From positions 62,001-126,000 of the forward strand of contig JAHLYQ010000044.1 of NCBI GenBank assembly GCA_025127975.1: a DNA stretch of 64,000 nucleotides, in the 5' to 3' direction. Shown one piece after another: positions 1 to 9,199 of the stretch. The notes under the pieces were generated by a model, which made no database searches, was not told where the DNA came from, and worked only from the letters and a program-made list of their open reading frames with translations. Made by a program: the position numbers and the translations under genes. This DNA comes from Synechococcus sp. CS-1331 (GTDB lineage: Bacteria; Cyanobacteriota; Cyanobacteriia; PCC-6307; Cyanobiaceae). How positions within the stretch are numbered: position 1 is the first letter of the stretch; each line of letters begins with the position of its first letter.

Positions 1-454
1 CCAAGCGCCAGCTCCGGCCGCCCCGCTCAAGCTCCAGCACGCTGGGCCCGGTGGCGGCGCAGAAGTAGCGCTGCTCGTCGAAGACGTCGTAGGTGGGTAG
101 AAGCCTTTTGCGGGCCACCACGCGCCAGCTGCCGGCTTCCACCAGGGCCACCGCGTTGAACAGGTTGGGCAACGGCGCGGCCCCAGAGGGCTCGGCCATG
201 CCCACCAGCACGGCCAGCCGGGGCAGCTCCCGGGCCAGGGCGGCGGCCAGCTGGTCAAGCACGACGCCCTGCTTAGCGATCAGGCTGGGGCGTAGCAGCA
301 GGTCCCGCGGGGGGTAGCCCCAGAGGGAGAGCTCGGGGGTGAGCACCAGATCGGCCCCCTGGCTGGCGGCCTGGTGGCAGGCGGCCAGGATTAGCTCGCC
401 GTTGCCCGCCAGATCACCCACCAGCGGATTGAGTTGGGCCAGGGCGAGGCGCAT
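1..454 (-). CDS. nadE: Glutamine-dependent NAD+ synthetase, N-terminal part
   Basis: Partial gene: it starts at 454 and runs off the window start, leaving about 151 residues. This is the nitrilase-type glutaminase domain that feeds ammonia to the NAD synthetase domain (last step of NAD+ synthesis: amidation of deamido-NAD). The fold-typical opening is RLALAQLNPLVGDL; the likely catalytic Glu is residue 41 (PELSLWGYPPRDL) and the catalytic Lys residue 116 in KRLLPTYDVFDEQRYF. The nucleophile Cys and the synthetase domain lie outside the window. Its ATG overlaps the nadD stop (TGATG), so the two consecutive NAD-pathway enzymes are probably translationally coupled. Confidence 0.93.
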   Translation of the reverse strand, partial: MRLALAQLNPLVGDLAGNGELILAACHQAASQGADLVLTPELSLWGYPPRDLLLRPSLIAKQGVVLDQLAAALARELPRLAVLVGMAEPSGAAPLPNLFNAVALVEAGSWRVVARKRLLPTYDVFDEQRYFCAATGPSVLELERGGRSWRL

Positions 455-1077
455 CAGGGGCTTGTGGAGTGGCGGGTGAGGCTCGGATCGCCCAGGCCGT
501 AGAGATTGTGCTCGAGCAGTAGGGGCAGCAGGCTGGTCGGAATCTGGCTTGGATCGGGGTTCTGGCGCAGGGCCGAGCTGGCGCTGGCGGGCACTTCCAG
601 GCCAAGGATCACTACCCGCCCGCCGAGCCCTTCCAGCTGCTCCAGACAGCCCGGCTGCAGGGGCCAGCCGGCCCTAGGGGCGATCGCCAGCACGCAGCGA
701 TCCAAAACGGCCTCGGCCTGCTTCCAGGAGGGGATCTGGGGGGCCAGGTCGCTGCCGACCACAAACACCAGTTCGCGGCCTGGCCAGGCCGCTGTCGCCC
801 GTTGCAGGGTGGAGATCGCCCAGGGGCTGCTCAACTCCTGCCGGTGACTGAGCCGGGGGTTGCCGATGGCGGCCACCAGCTGGCCCAGCAGGGCTGAACG
901 CTGTTCCAGGCTGGCGCCGTGCTGCTTCAGCGGGTTGTCGCTGGCCCAGGTGGCCACTTCGGGATAGGCCTGGACCAGGCCCTCAAGCAGGATCTGGTGG
1001 CCGCGGGTGGGTGGGTCGGCGCTGGTGCCGAACAGGGCGAGAGGCCCCTCTTCGGCCTTGACGACCCCGCCGCTCAT
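454..1077 (-). CDS. nadD: Nicotinate-nucleotide adenylyltransferase
   Basis: 207 residues. Adenylates nicotinate mononucleotide to deamido-NAD, the step before NadE. The nucleotidyltransferase signature is near the N terminus as ALFGTSADPPTRGHQ, a cyanobacterial variant of the usual GGSFDPxHxGH, and FVVGSDLAPQIPSWKQ matches the second conserved region. The start at 1077 was chosen because the in-frame upstream sequence is shadow of the GTPase gene, and because this ATG overlaps the GTPase stop by four bases. It sits directly upstream of nadE in a four-gene minus-strand run. Confidence 0.9.
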   Translation of the reverse strand: MSGGVVKAEEGPLALFGTSADPPTRGHQILLEGLVQAYPEVATWASDNPLKQHGASLEQRSALLGQLVAAIGNPRLSHRQELSSPWAISTLQRATAAWPGRELVFVVGSDLAPQIPSWKQAEAVLDRCVLAIAPRAGWPLQPGCLEQLEGLGGRVVILGLEVPASASSALRQNPDPSQIPTSLLPLLLEHNLYGLGDPSLTRHSTSP

Positions 1078-2381
1078 GGCAGCAGGGCCTGCAGGTTTGC
1101 TGGGGGCTCGCGTCGATCGCCCAGCCACAGGCGCACTTGGGGATCGCTCTGGGCCAGGCGCCGCAGCAGGGCCCCGGGGCGGCCGCCCCGCTGGGCCCCC
1201 CGCAGCAGCTCGGCGGCCGCCAGCCGGCCCGTGAGCCGGGTGGTGTGTACCGCCAGGGCCGCCTGGGCCAGGGCCACCGGCGCCGCAGAGGCCAGGCTCA
1301 GCCCCGCCGTAAAGGGTGCCCCCAGCAGCAGCAGTTGGCGCAGGGCTCCCAGGGCCAGCTGGATTGCGAGCTGGGCGCCGCCCAGCAGGGCGTTGTGGCC
1401 GGAGAGCCTCTGCAGCAGCTGGCGGGCACCGGCGCCGCCCATGGGCAGGTCGTAGAGCTGGCAGAGCTGCAGCACCAGGGCGGTGTCGCAGGCCAGGCCA
1501 CCGGCCAGATCCAGCAGCACCAGCGGGTTGGCGGCCACGCCCGTGGCCTTGATGGCGGCGAAGCGGCCGATCAGGCTCTGGGCCGCCTGGCGACTGGCCC
1601 CCAGCCGCCAGCGCTGCAGGGCCAGGTGGAAGCGTTCGGCCCCAGCCAGGGCATTGAGGGCTAGCAGGAGCTCGCCGTGCTGCTCCAGCAGGTCCACCAG
1701 GGCCCGGCGCAGGGGGGTCACCCGGGGGGGCTGGGTCACGCTGCGCACCCGGCCATCGGCCAGCAGCTCCGGCTGGCGGGGGGCGGCGGCCACCGGGATC
1801 AGCTCGAGGTGGCGGGCCGCCACCGGCAGGCGCCGCTGGATGCTGGCGATCAGGGCGGTTTGTTGTTGCTCGCTCCAGCAGTCGCAACGGTTGAGCACCA
1901 GCAGCAGGGGCTTGCCACTGGCCAGCAGGGGCGAGAGGGCATCGTGCTCGACGCTGGTGAGGTCGCCGTCAAGCACCAGCAGCACCAGGTCTGAGCTCAG
2001 GGCAACCCGGGCCGCCAGTCGGGCCCGGGCGGCGGCGGCGATCTCATCGATCCCGGGGGTGTCCACCAGCTCCACCTGCGCCAGGCCGGCAATCGGTTGA
2101 TCCCAGGCCCGGGCTTCCTGGTGGCGGGTGCAGCCATGGGCCACGTCGGTGGCGAAGGCGGCCTGGCCCAACAGGGCGTTGAGCAGGCTCGACTTGCCCA
2201 CCCCCACCCGGCCGAACACGGCCACCCGCAGCCGCCGCTGCTGCAGTCGATCCAGCTGGTGGTCCAGGGCCTGCAGCTGGCCGCCCAGCTGGCTCTGCTC
2301 GCGGCCACTGAGCTGCAGCTGGCTGCGCCACTGCTCCAGCAGCAGGCGGCAGCGCTCCGGTGTGGCGGGCACCTGGCTCAT
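1074..2381 (-). CDS. DUF697-type membrane-associated GTPase
   Basis: 435 residues. An Era-like G domain fills the first half: P-loop GRVGVGKSSLLNAL, switch Thr in the CTRHQ stretch, DTPG (G3) and NRCD (G4). The C-terminal half is Leu/Ala-rich and hydrophobic, as in DUF697/YcjF-type proteins that peripherally or integrally bind membranes. The ATG at 2381 is preferred to an upstream start because it overlaps the stop of the CNNM gene (ATGA); its own stop overlaps nadD. Cellular role is not known; the operon position with an ion-transport-like protein and NAD genes gives no clear function. Confidence 0.8.
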   Translation of the reverse strand: MSQVPATPERCRLLLEQWRSQLQLSGREQSQLGGQLQALDHQLDRLQQRRLRVAVFGRVGVGKSSLLNALLGQAAFATDVAHGCTRHQEARAWDQPIAGLAQVELVDTPGIDEIAAAARARLAARVALSSDLVLLVLDGDLTSVEHDALSPLLASGKPLLLVLNRCDCWSEQQQTALIASIQRRLPVAARHLELIPVAAAPRQPELLADGRVRSVTQPPRVTPLRRALVDLLEQHGELLLALNALAGAERFHLALQRWRLGASRQAAQSLIGRFAAIKATGVAANPLVLLDLAGGLACDTALVLQLCQLYDLPMGGAGARQLLQRLSGHNALLGGAQLAIQLALGALRQLLLLGAPFTAGLSLASAAPVALAQAALAVHTTRLTGRLAAAELLRGAQRGGRPGALLRRLAQSDPQVRLWLGDRREPPANLQALLP

Positions 2382-3394
2382 GGCCGACCCGTCTCGCCCG
2401 CCGGTTGGGGCCGGCGCCACCAGCCCGCCAGCACCGCCAGCACCGCCTCGGCCCCGATCACCCCGACGAAGCCGCCGAATTCATCCACCACCACCCGCAC
2501 GCCGGTGCTGTTGCGACGGAAGCCGGTGAGCAGCCGGTCGGCCCGGATCATCTCCGGCACGTAGTCCACCGGCGCGCTCAGGGAAGCGGCGTTGCGGCCG
2601 CCCTCACCCTCCAGCAGGGCGGTGAGCAGGCGCTCGCGGCTGGCCACCCCCAGCACCTCATCCACCTCCTCGCCCAGCACCACCCACCACTCGGCGTTGT
2701 TGGCCAGCAAGGTGCTGCGCAGCTGCTCCAGGCTGGCCGCTCCCTCCAGGGTTGGGGCCGCCACCCGCGGCGTCATCAGGTGGCGGGCGGTGAGGTCGTT
2801 GAGCTGGAACACCTTGGCGATCATGGCCGCCTCGTCGGCTTCTATCTGGCCCTTCTGGGAGCCCAGGCGGGCCAGCTGCCGGATCTCCTCCTCGTCGGTG
2901 CTGATCTCGTTGTCGGCCGTGATTGCCGGCAGCAGCTGTTCCAGCACCAGCACCAGCGGCAGCATCAGCCGGGCGAGCACCGCCAGGGTGGGTGCGCTGC
3001 TCAGGGCCACCGGCAGGGCGAGGCGACTGCCGAGGGCCTTGGGCAAGATCTCACCCAGCAGGATCACCAGCACGGTGAGGCTCACGGAAAACAGGGGCAG
3101 GGCGATGCCCCCAATTCCCAGTCTTTTAAACACGATGGCGGCGTAGCCACCCAGCATCAAGCTGCCGAAGATGTTGAACACGTTGTTGGCGATCACCAGC
3201 ACCGAGAGGGTGCGGCCCAGCCGCTGACGCAGTTGCTCCAGCCGGCGGGCGCCCCGAACGGGCTGGCTGCGGGCCGCCAGTTCATGCACCCGCACCGGAT
3301 TCACGGTGAGCAGGGCCGCCTCCACGCCAGAGCAGAGGGCCGATCCGGCGATCACCACCACCACCAGCAGCGCCAAGGCGAGCAGGTCGTTCAT
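2378..3394 (-). CDS. CNNM/CorC-family transmembrane protein with CBS domains
   Basis: 338 residues. The N-terminal DUF21 (CNNM) region has about four hydrophobic segments (residues about 4-25, 60-80, 95-115, 130-155), with LVIANNVFNIFGS and GEILPKALGS typical of the family. A cytosolic CBS pair follows (about 195-320; DLTARHLMTPR, VVVDEFGGFVGVIG). Relatives are implicated in Mg2+/Co2+ handling, but direct transport is debated, so the substrate is inference. The CorC-HlyC C-terminal domain is reduced to a short tail. First gene of the nad run; diverges from pepP across about 106 bases that must hold both promoters. Confidence 0.85.
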   Translation of the reverse strand: MNDLLALALLVVVVIAGSALCSGVEAALLTVNPVRVHELAARSQPVRGARRLEQLRQRLGRTLSVLVIANNVFNIFGSLMLGGYAAIVFKRLGIGGIALPLFSVSLTVLVILLGEILPKALGSRLALPVALSSAPTLAVLARLMLPLVLVLEQLLPAITADNEISTDEEEIRQLARLGSQKGQIEADEAAMIAKVFQLNDLTARHLMTPRVAAPTLEGAASLEQLRSTLLANNAEWWVVLGEEVDEVLGVASRERLLTALLEGEGGRNAASLSAPVDYVPEMIRADRLLTGFRRNSTGVRVVVDEFGGFVGVIGAEAVLAVLAGWWRRPQPAGETGRP

Positions 3395-3500
3395 TGGGCC
3401 GGTTTGCCACTCGCCATGCCCCTATTCAATCGTCTCTGCCAACGCCGGGCCCGGTGGCTGCTCCAGACTGGTCTCGGCCAGGGCAAGAAAACTGCGCACC

Positions 3501-4820
3501 ATGACCGATCCGTCGACCTTTGCCCAGCGGCGTGGGCGCTTTTTTGCCCAGCTCGGGGGGGCAGCGGCGGTGATCCCGGCGGCGCCGCTGGCGGTTCACC
3601 ACGCCGATTGCGAGTGGCCCTTCCGCCAGAACAGCGACTTCTGGTATCTCACCGGTTTCGATGAACCGGAGGCGGTGGCCCTGTTCCTGCCCCACCGGCC
3701 AGAAGGGGAGCGCTTCGTGCTGTTTGTGGCCCCCAAGGAGCCCAGCGCCGAGGTGTGGCATGGCTTCCGCTGGGGCTGTGAAGGCGCGGTTGCGGAATTC
3801 GGGGCCGACCTGGCCCATCCCCGCCAGGAGCTGGCCCAGCGGCTGCCTGGATATCTGAAGGGGGCCGAGGGCATCGCCTTCCGGGTGGGCAAGCATCCGC
3901 AGGTGGAGCCCCTGGTGCTGGCGGCCTGGGCCGGCCAGCTAGACCGCGCTCCCCGCAGCGGCTCGGCAGCCTTCGGTCTGGTGGCCCCCTGCCCCCTGCT
4001 GCACGAGCTGCGGCTGCGCAAGGGGCCCGAGGAGCTGGAGCGCCTGCGCGAGGCGGCCCGCATCTCCGCCGAGGCCCATGAACTGGCCCGCCAGGTGGCC
4101 CGGCCGGGCCTCAGGGAGCGGCAGGTGCAGGCGGTGATCGAGCAGCACTTTCTGGAGCAGGGGGCCCGCGGCCCGGCCTATGGCTCGATCGTGGCCGGCG
4201 GCGACAACGCCTGCGTGCTGCACTACACCGCCAACAGCTCCCCCCTGCGGGATGGCGACCTGCTGTTGATCGATGCCGGCTGCTCCCTGGGCGACTACTA
4301 CAACGGCGACATCACCCGCACCTTTCCGATCAATGGCCGTTTCAGCGGCGAACAGCGGGCTCTCTACGAGCTGGTGCTGGCGGCCCAGATGGCGGCGGTG
4401 GCGGTGGTGGCGCCAGGCAGCACGGCGGAGGGCGTGCACGACACGGCTGTGCGGGTGCTGGTGGAGGGGCTGCTGGAGCTGGGCCTGCTGGCGGGTTCGC
4501 TGGACGGAATCATCGAGCAGGGGGCCTACCGCCACCTCTACATGCACCGCACGGGCCACTGGCTGGGCTTGGATGTGCACGATGTGGGCGCCTATCGGCT
4601 GGGCGAGCACCACGTAGAGCTGGAGCCGGGCATGGTGCTCACGGTTGAGCCGGGCCTGTATGTGAGCGATCGGCTGCCGCTGCCAGAGGGGCAGCCCGCC
4701 ATCGAAGAGCGCTGGAAGGGCATCGGCATCCGGATTGAAGACGACGTGGCGGTCACCGACCACGGCCACGAAAACCTCACGGCAGCGGCCCTCAAGGTGC
4801 CGGCGGCGCTGGAGCGCTGA
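3501..4820 (+). CDS. pepP: Xaa-Pro aminopeptidase
   Basis: 439 residues, the usual size for aminopeptidase P. It removes N-terminal residues preceding proline. An N-terminal creatinase-like domain (QNSDFWYLTGFDEPEA) precedes the pita-bread metalloprotease domain with expected dinuclear-metal ligands: Asp in LLIDAGCSLGDYYNGDITRTFP, His in MHRTGHWLGLDVHD, Glu in TVEPGLY and GIRIEDDV. The ATG at 3501 is chosen because the family begins just before the FAQRR..FF segment; the open frame upstream is antisense to the divergent CNNM gene. Ends 3 bases from the convergent HAD gene. Confidence 0.94.
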   Translation: MTDPSTFAQRRGRFFAQLGGAAAVIPAAPLAVHHADCEWPFRQNSDFWYLTGFDEPEAVALFLPHRPEGERFVLFVAPKEPSAEVWHGFRWGCEGAVAEFGADLAHPRQELAQRLPGYLKGAEGIAFRVGKHPQVEPLVLAAWAGQLDRAPRSGSAAFGLVAPCPLLHELRLRKGPEELERLREAARISAEAHELARQVARPGLRERQVQAVIEQHFLEQGARGPAYGSIVAGGDNACVLHYTANSSPLRDGDLLLIDAGCSLGDYYNGDITRTFPINGRFSGEQRALYELVLAAQMAAVAVVAPGSTAEGVHDTAVRVLVEGLLELGLLAGSLDGIIEQGAYRHLYMHRTGHWLGLDVHDVGAYRLGEHHVELEPGMVLTVEPGLYVSDRLPLPEGQPAIEERWKGIGIRIEDDVAVTDHGHENLTAAALKVPAALER

Positions 4821-4823
4821 GGC

Positions 4824-5768
4824 TCACGGCCAGAGTTCTGGGTCGATCTGTTCAAGGGGGGCGATGGCTGCGCTGAAGGCATCGCTTTCTTGCTCAGACC
4901 AAGTGCCAGCTAGGGCGTCCAGATCGTGATGGCGGGTGTTTGGTTCGGAGGTATCCCCTGTTAAGCGACGCAGCACGAGGCGATTGAGGCTGATGGCATT
5001 GAGGTGCTGGAGGCTGGTGAGAAGTTTTGTTGTGCTTGCAAGCACCGCATCGGCGCCGGCCTCCAGCAGCTTGGCCTCGTAGGCGAGCCGCGCTACGGGA
5101 TGGCCGTGTAGGTGGGGCGGCGCCACCGCCAGGCTGAGGAAGCGCTGGCCGGGGCGCTGGGCCCGGGCTCTCTGCACCGTGAGCACATCGGCCACCGTGT
5201 CGCCCAGGTAGGCCACCGGCGGGGCACCAGCGCCGAGGCTGGCGCCGGCCAGCCGGGTGGCCAGGCGCAGCAGGCCGGTGGGATCGGGCTTGTCCGGCGC
5301 ATCCCCCATGGCGATCAGGGGCGGATCGGCCAGGCCCAGCCGGGTTTGCAGCACGTAGCGGCAGGAGGGGGGCTCGGAGCCGCTGACGAAGCCGTAGGCC
5401 AGGTTTGCCGCCGTTAGGGAAGCAAAGAAGGGCGCCTGCACCAACAGGGGCTCCTGGCCGATGAAGCCTCGCCACAGGCCGGGATCGCCAGCGGGATCGC
5501 CGCCGAAATAGAAGTTGTCAAACACTGCGACCAATGCTTCAAGGGCCGGCAGGGGTGTGTGTCCAAGCCGCCGCAGCAGCTCCAGTGAGGCCTGCCAGTC
5601 GTTGTTCCAGCAGCCTTCGCCCTTAAGGGCGTCGATGGCGGCCGGCTTGGGCCGCTGGCCCCCGTAGTGATGGACAGTCTCAACGATTGCCCGGCGGTAG
5701 CTGGCGCTGACGTCGCGGATCACGCCGTCGATGTCGAACAGCACAACGGCCTGGGGCGGGGTGGGCAT
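4824..5768 (-). CDS. HAD-superfamily IA phosphatase, TIGR01548-like
   Basis: 314 residues. Begins with the HAD motif I nucleophile (VVLFDIDGVIRDVS), with motif II near FVSGSEPP, the motif III Lys near APDKPDP and acidic motif IV in YLGDTVADV. The GEGCWNNDW region is typical of a cyanobacterial subgroup (TIGR01548). Substrate unknown. A C-terminal extension of about 70 residues beyond the HAD core looks lineage-specific. Its ATG overlaps the stop of the transaldolase-family gene upstream (TGATG), so the two are likely co-translated and may act on related sugar phosphates; that link is inference. Confidence 0.82.
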   Translation of the reverse strand: MPTPPQAVVLFDIDGVIRDVSASYRRAIVETVHHYGGQRPKPAAIDALKGEGCWNNDWQASLELLRRLGHTPLPALEALVAVFDNFYFGGDPAGDPGLWRGFIGQEPLLVQAPFFASLTAANLAYGFVSGSEPPSCRYVLQTRLGLADPPLIAMGDAPDKPDPTGLLRLATRLAGASLGAGAPPVAYLGDTVADVLTVQRARAQRPGQRFLSLAVAPPHLHGHPVARLAYEAKLLEAGADAVLASTTKLLTSLQHLNAISLNRLVLRRLTGDTSEPNTRHHDLDALAGTWSEQESDAFSAAIAPLEQIDPELWP

Positions 5769-6427
5769 CAGGATTGGGCTTCGAGCTCGAATTGGGCGCT
5801 GGCGGCGGCGGTGGCCCCACTGCTGAACAGCTCTGCCGCCAGCTCTGGGCTGATCGTGAAGGTGTTCAGCCCGGCGCCGGCCAGCTCGCTGAGCTCGCCG
5901 GGCTGACGCAGGCTGGCCGCCAGCAGGCGCACACTCGAGCCGACGCCCTCCAGGCAGCGCTGCATGGCGATCACCTCCGCCATCCCGTCGCGGCCCTGAT
6001 CATTGATGCGCCCCAGGTAGGGGGCGATGTAGGTGGCCCCCAGGGCGGCAGCGACCAGCACCTGGTGGACTTCGTAGCAAGCGGTGAAGGTCACGGGGAT
6101 GCCCCTGCGGCCGAGCACCCGGCCCACGGCTGCCCCCTGGCGGGTAACAGGCAACTTTACAGCTATGCGGCCGGGGGCCAGGGCCGCCAGCTGCTCTGCG
6201 CAGCCCAGCATCTCCGCCGGGGATGGTCCCCAGGCCTGCAGGTGCAGTTCGGCGATGCCATGGCTGAGGGCCGTCGCGCTGAGGGCGGCCAGGTTGTCCA
6301 GACTGCAGGTCTGGGCCGCCCGGCAGAGCAGGGTGGGGTTGGTGGTCACCCCGTGGAAGAGGCCGCTGGGCAGCCACTCCTGCCAGGCATGGGGGTCGGC
6401 CGAATCAAGGAACAGGCGCAGGGCCAT
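5768..6427 (-). CDS. Transaldolase / fructose-6-phosphate aldolase family protein
   Basis: 219 residues, the size of the short FSA/TalC subfamily rather than classical transaldolase. It opens with RLFLDSADPHAWQEWLP and GVTTNPTLL, the first barrel strands of the family; the Schiff-base Lys fits IAVKLPVT, and ITVTFTACY-like FTACYEVHQ and IAPYLGRINDQG are family-typical. Probable reaction: reversible aldol cleavage or dihydroxyacetone transfer on sugar phosphates; exact substrate cannot be told. Translationally coupled to the HAD phosphatase. Only 59 bases separate it from divergent PSRP-3, so promoters there must be compact. Confidence 0.85.
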   Translation of the reverse strand: MALRLFLDSADPHAWQEWLPSGLFHGVTTNPTLLCRAAQTCSLDNLAALSATALSHGIAELHLQAWGPSPAEMLGCAEQLAALAPGRIAVKLPVTRQGAAVGRVLGRRGIPVTFTACYEVHQVLVAAALGATYIAPYLGRINDQGRDGMAEVIAMQRCLEGVGSSVRLLAASLRQPGELSELAGAGLNTFTISPELAAELFSSGATAAASAQFELEAQS

Positions 6428-6462
6428 GGGCCGGGGAAGCGGCTGGTAGGTTAGTTGTTTGA

Positions 6463-7017
<555 letters not shown>

Positions 7018-7035
7018 TTTCTGGCGACGGAACTT

Positions 7036-7066
7036 GGCGCTAGCCTGAATTGATTAGGGGCGCTAG
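7036..7066 (+). repeat. Direct repeat GGCGCTAG, 23-base period
   Basis: GGCGCTAG occurs at 7036-7043 and 7059-7066, about two helical turns apart, upstream of the response-regulator start at 7130. The pair is flanked by GGAAC (7029-7033) and GTTCC (7072-7076), which are inverted with respect to each other. It may be an operator for the regulator below, since OmpR-type proteins commonly bind direct repeats; this is inference only. Confidence 0.35.
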
Positions 7067-7129
7067 GCACAGTTCCTTATGCACAAGACCCCATAAACAG
7101 GTCATGGCGCTCCCAACGGACTGATCGAC

Positions 7130-7855
7130 GTGGCCGAAACGATTTGGATCCTCGACGATGATGCTGAGCTGGGAGCCCTGCTCCTGAGCCAGTTCGCCCA
7201 GCGGGGCTGGGCGGCCCGTCACCTGAGCCATCCCCGCGAGCTCGAGCTTGCCCTCGACCAAGCCCAGCCGGATCTGCTGGTGCTAGATGAGTTGTTGCCC
7301 GAACAACGGGGCACCGATGTGCTGGCGCGTCTGCGCCGGGGGCTGCCCCACCTGCCGGTGCTGATGTTGTCCGCCCTGGGGGGACCCCGGGATCGGGTGG
7401 CGGGGCTGGAGGCCGGAGCCAACGACTATCTGGGTAAGCCCTTTCTGTTTCGGGAGCTCCAGTTACGGGTGGAGCAGCTGCTCAAGCCTGCCCAGATCAG
7501 CCGGCTTGGGGCCCAAGCCTGGCAAGTCGGTGAGCTCCAGTTCCAGCCCCAGCAGCTCTGGCTGGGCCACCCCCAGGGCGCGGGCCTGGACCTCTCCCGC
7601 GGCGACGTGGCCCTGCTGCAGCTGCTTTGCAGCCGGGCCGGGGAGGTGGTCAGTCGTCAGGACCTGGGCCAGGCCAGCGGCAGCCTGGTGGATGTGGAGC
7701 AGAGCCGCAGCATCGATGTGCGGTTGTCCCGGCTGCGGCGCCTGCTGGCGGAGCTGGAGCCCGAGCTCAATGTGATCGAAACGGTGCGGGGCCGGGGCTA
7801 TCGCCTGGTGGCGCCGGTGCGGCGGCTACAGCCTGGCGGTGACCCAGGGAGCTGA
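7130..7855 (+). CDS. OmpR-family response regulator
   Basis: 241 residues with a GTG start. Receiver domain about 1-120: acidic pocket DDD at 10-12, phospho-acceptor Asp53 in LLVLDELLP, conserved Lys103 in YLGKPF. A winged-helix DNA-binding domain follows (about 135-232) ending in RSIDVRLSRLRRLL..VIETVRGRGYRL, the OmpR/PhoB signature. The histidine kinase begins three bases after its stop, so it forms a cognate pair. I cannot match it confidently to a named cyanobacterial regulator. A repeated GGCGCTAG element upstream may be its own target. Confidence 0.92.
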   Translation: MAETIWILDDDAELGALLLSQFAQRGWAARHLSHPRELELALDQAQPDLLVLDELLPEQRGTDVLARLRRGLPHLPVLMLSALGGPRDRVAGLEAGANDYLGKPFLFRELQLRVEQLLKPAQISRLGAQAWQVGELQFQPQQLWLGHPQGAGLDLSRGDVALLQLLCSRAGEVVSRQDLGQASGSLVDVEQSRSIDVRLSRLRRLLAELEPELNVIETVRGRGYRLVAPVRRLQPGGDPGS

Positions 7856-7858
7856 GCC

Positions 7859-9199
7859 ATGGCGCGGCCCAGGGCACGCCTGGCGGGATTGGATTGGCTG
7901 CTGCTGGTCGCCAGCCTGGCTCTGGGGGGCATCGCCGGTTATCTGGGCCTGTTGCTGGGCATGCGCCTGCTGCTTGAGCCGCGCATCGTCAGCGAAACGG
8001 CCCTGCGGCTGAGCAAGTACACGGTGCTGGTCGAGCAGGTGTTGCAACACGCTGAAGAGCCCCTGCCTGCGGGGGTGCTGGTGCGCCAGCAGAACCAGCT
8101 GCCGAGCGGCCCGCCGGCCCAATCCGGGCGGTTTGAGCGGCTGGTGGAAAAGGCCATGGCCCGAGAGTTCGGGCTGCAACGGAGGCTGCAGCGCGACCAG
8201 CCTCCCCTGCAGGACCCGTGGGGCGGGCACTGGGTGCAACTGAACAGATTTGACCAAAGAACCGGCCAGACCCTTTGGCTCTTCCAGTCCCAGCTCCTCA
8301 GCAACAGTCTCTGGTATCTGCCCCCGCTGCGCATCCTGGCCATCGTGATCGGCGCGCTGGCCGGGCTGGTGCTTTTCCTGCGGCTGAAGGTTGAACGCCC
8401 CCTCGGTCAACTGTTGACCCTGCTGGCGGAGCAGGGCTCGGCGGCCCCGCTGCAACTGCTGCCTGAGCAGGGCATTGCCCCGATCCGCAACCTCAGCCTG
8501 CGCATCAACCGCCTGCTGGAGCGCATCAACAACACTGCCAGCGCCCGACGCCAGCTGTTGCATGGCCTCACCCACGACCTGGGCGGCCCCCATGCCCGGC
8601 TGATGCTGCGCACGGAAATTCTCTGTGAGCGCCTCAGCGGCGAGAATGGCGAGCTGGCCCAGGCCATGGCCCTCGATCTGGAGCGGTTGCGCGAGCTGAC
8701 CGACCAATTGGCCCTGCTGGGGGAGCAGGAGCTGCCGGCCGAACGGCGTCAACCCTGCGCCCTCGACGACCTGTGCGGCCGCATTGTGGCCAGCCACCCC
8801 TCCCGGTTAATCAAGCTGCGGCTGCCTCGCTTGCTGGTGAACCTCGACCCCGAGGGGCTGCAACGGGCGCTCAACAACCTGATCGACAACGCCCTGGAGT
8901 ACGGCGCACCACCGGTGGAACTCAGTGCGGTGCGCCGCGGCAGCGACCTGCTCTTGCGGGTGGATGACCACGGCGCAGGCATCCCCACCGAGACCCTACT
9001 GGCGATCCCGGGGCCCAGCCGCAGCAACGATCGCCAACGCCAGAGGCATCGGGGGCTTGGCCTGGCGATCGTGGAACGCTTCTGCGTTGACCACCAGGGC
9101 AGGCTGCGGCTGCTTGAGGCCCCAGGTGGAGGCCTACGGGCCGAGCTGCAACTGCCCGTCTTGGTTGACTGGGCTACTCAGAGCGCCTTGCTGGCCTGA
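7859..9199 (+). CDS. Sensor histidine kinase, partner of the adjacent regulator
   Basis: 446 residues. One membrane segment at about 12-38, an extracytoplasmic sensor of about 115 residues, a second membrane segment at about 157-176, a short linker, then the kinase core. The phospho-acceptor is His239 in HGLTHDLGGP; here GG replaces the usual RT after HDL. The N box is LNNLIDNALEYG, G1 is DDHGAGIP and G2 is GLGLAIV. Stimulus unknown. Transcribed with the response regulator. Its last 22 bases overlap the convergent atpC gene, so the two transcripts must have complementary 3' ends. Confidence 0.9.
   Translation: MARPRARLAGLDWLLLVASLALGGIAGYLGLLLGMRLLLEPRIVSETALRLSKYTVLVEQVLQHAEEPLPAGVLVRQQNQLPSGPPAQSGRFERLVEKAMAREFGLQRRLQRDQPPLQDPWGGHWVQLNRFDQRTGQTLWLFQSQLLSNSLWYLPPLRILAIVIGALAGLVLFLRLKVERPLGQLLTLLAEQGSAAPLQLLPEQGIAPIRNLSLRINRLLERINNTASARRQLLHGLTHDLGGPHARLMLRTEILCERLSGENGELAQAMALDLERLRELTDQLALLGEQELPAERRQPCALDDLCGRIVASHPSRLIKLRLPRLLVNLDPEGLQRALNNLIDNALEYGAPPVELSAVRRGSDLLLRVDDHGAGIPTETLLAIPGPSRSNDRQRQRHRGLGLAIVERFCVDHQGRLRLLEAPGGGLRAELQLPVLVDWATQSALLA

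Noticed and set aside
454..1887. 477-codon minus-strand frame containing nadD
   Set aside because: Only the last 207 codons are NadD; the first part is a Pro/Gly/Arg-rich shadow of the GTPase gene in another frame.
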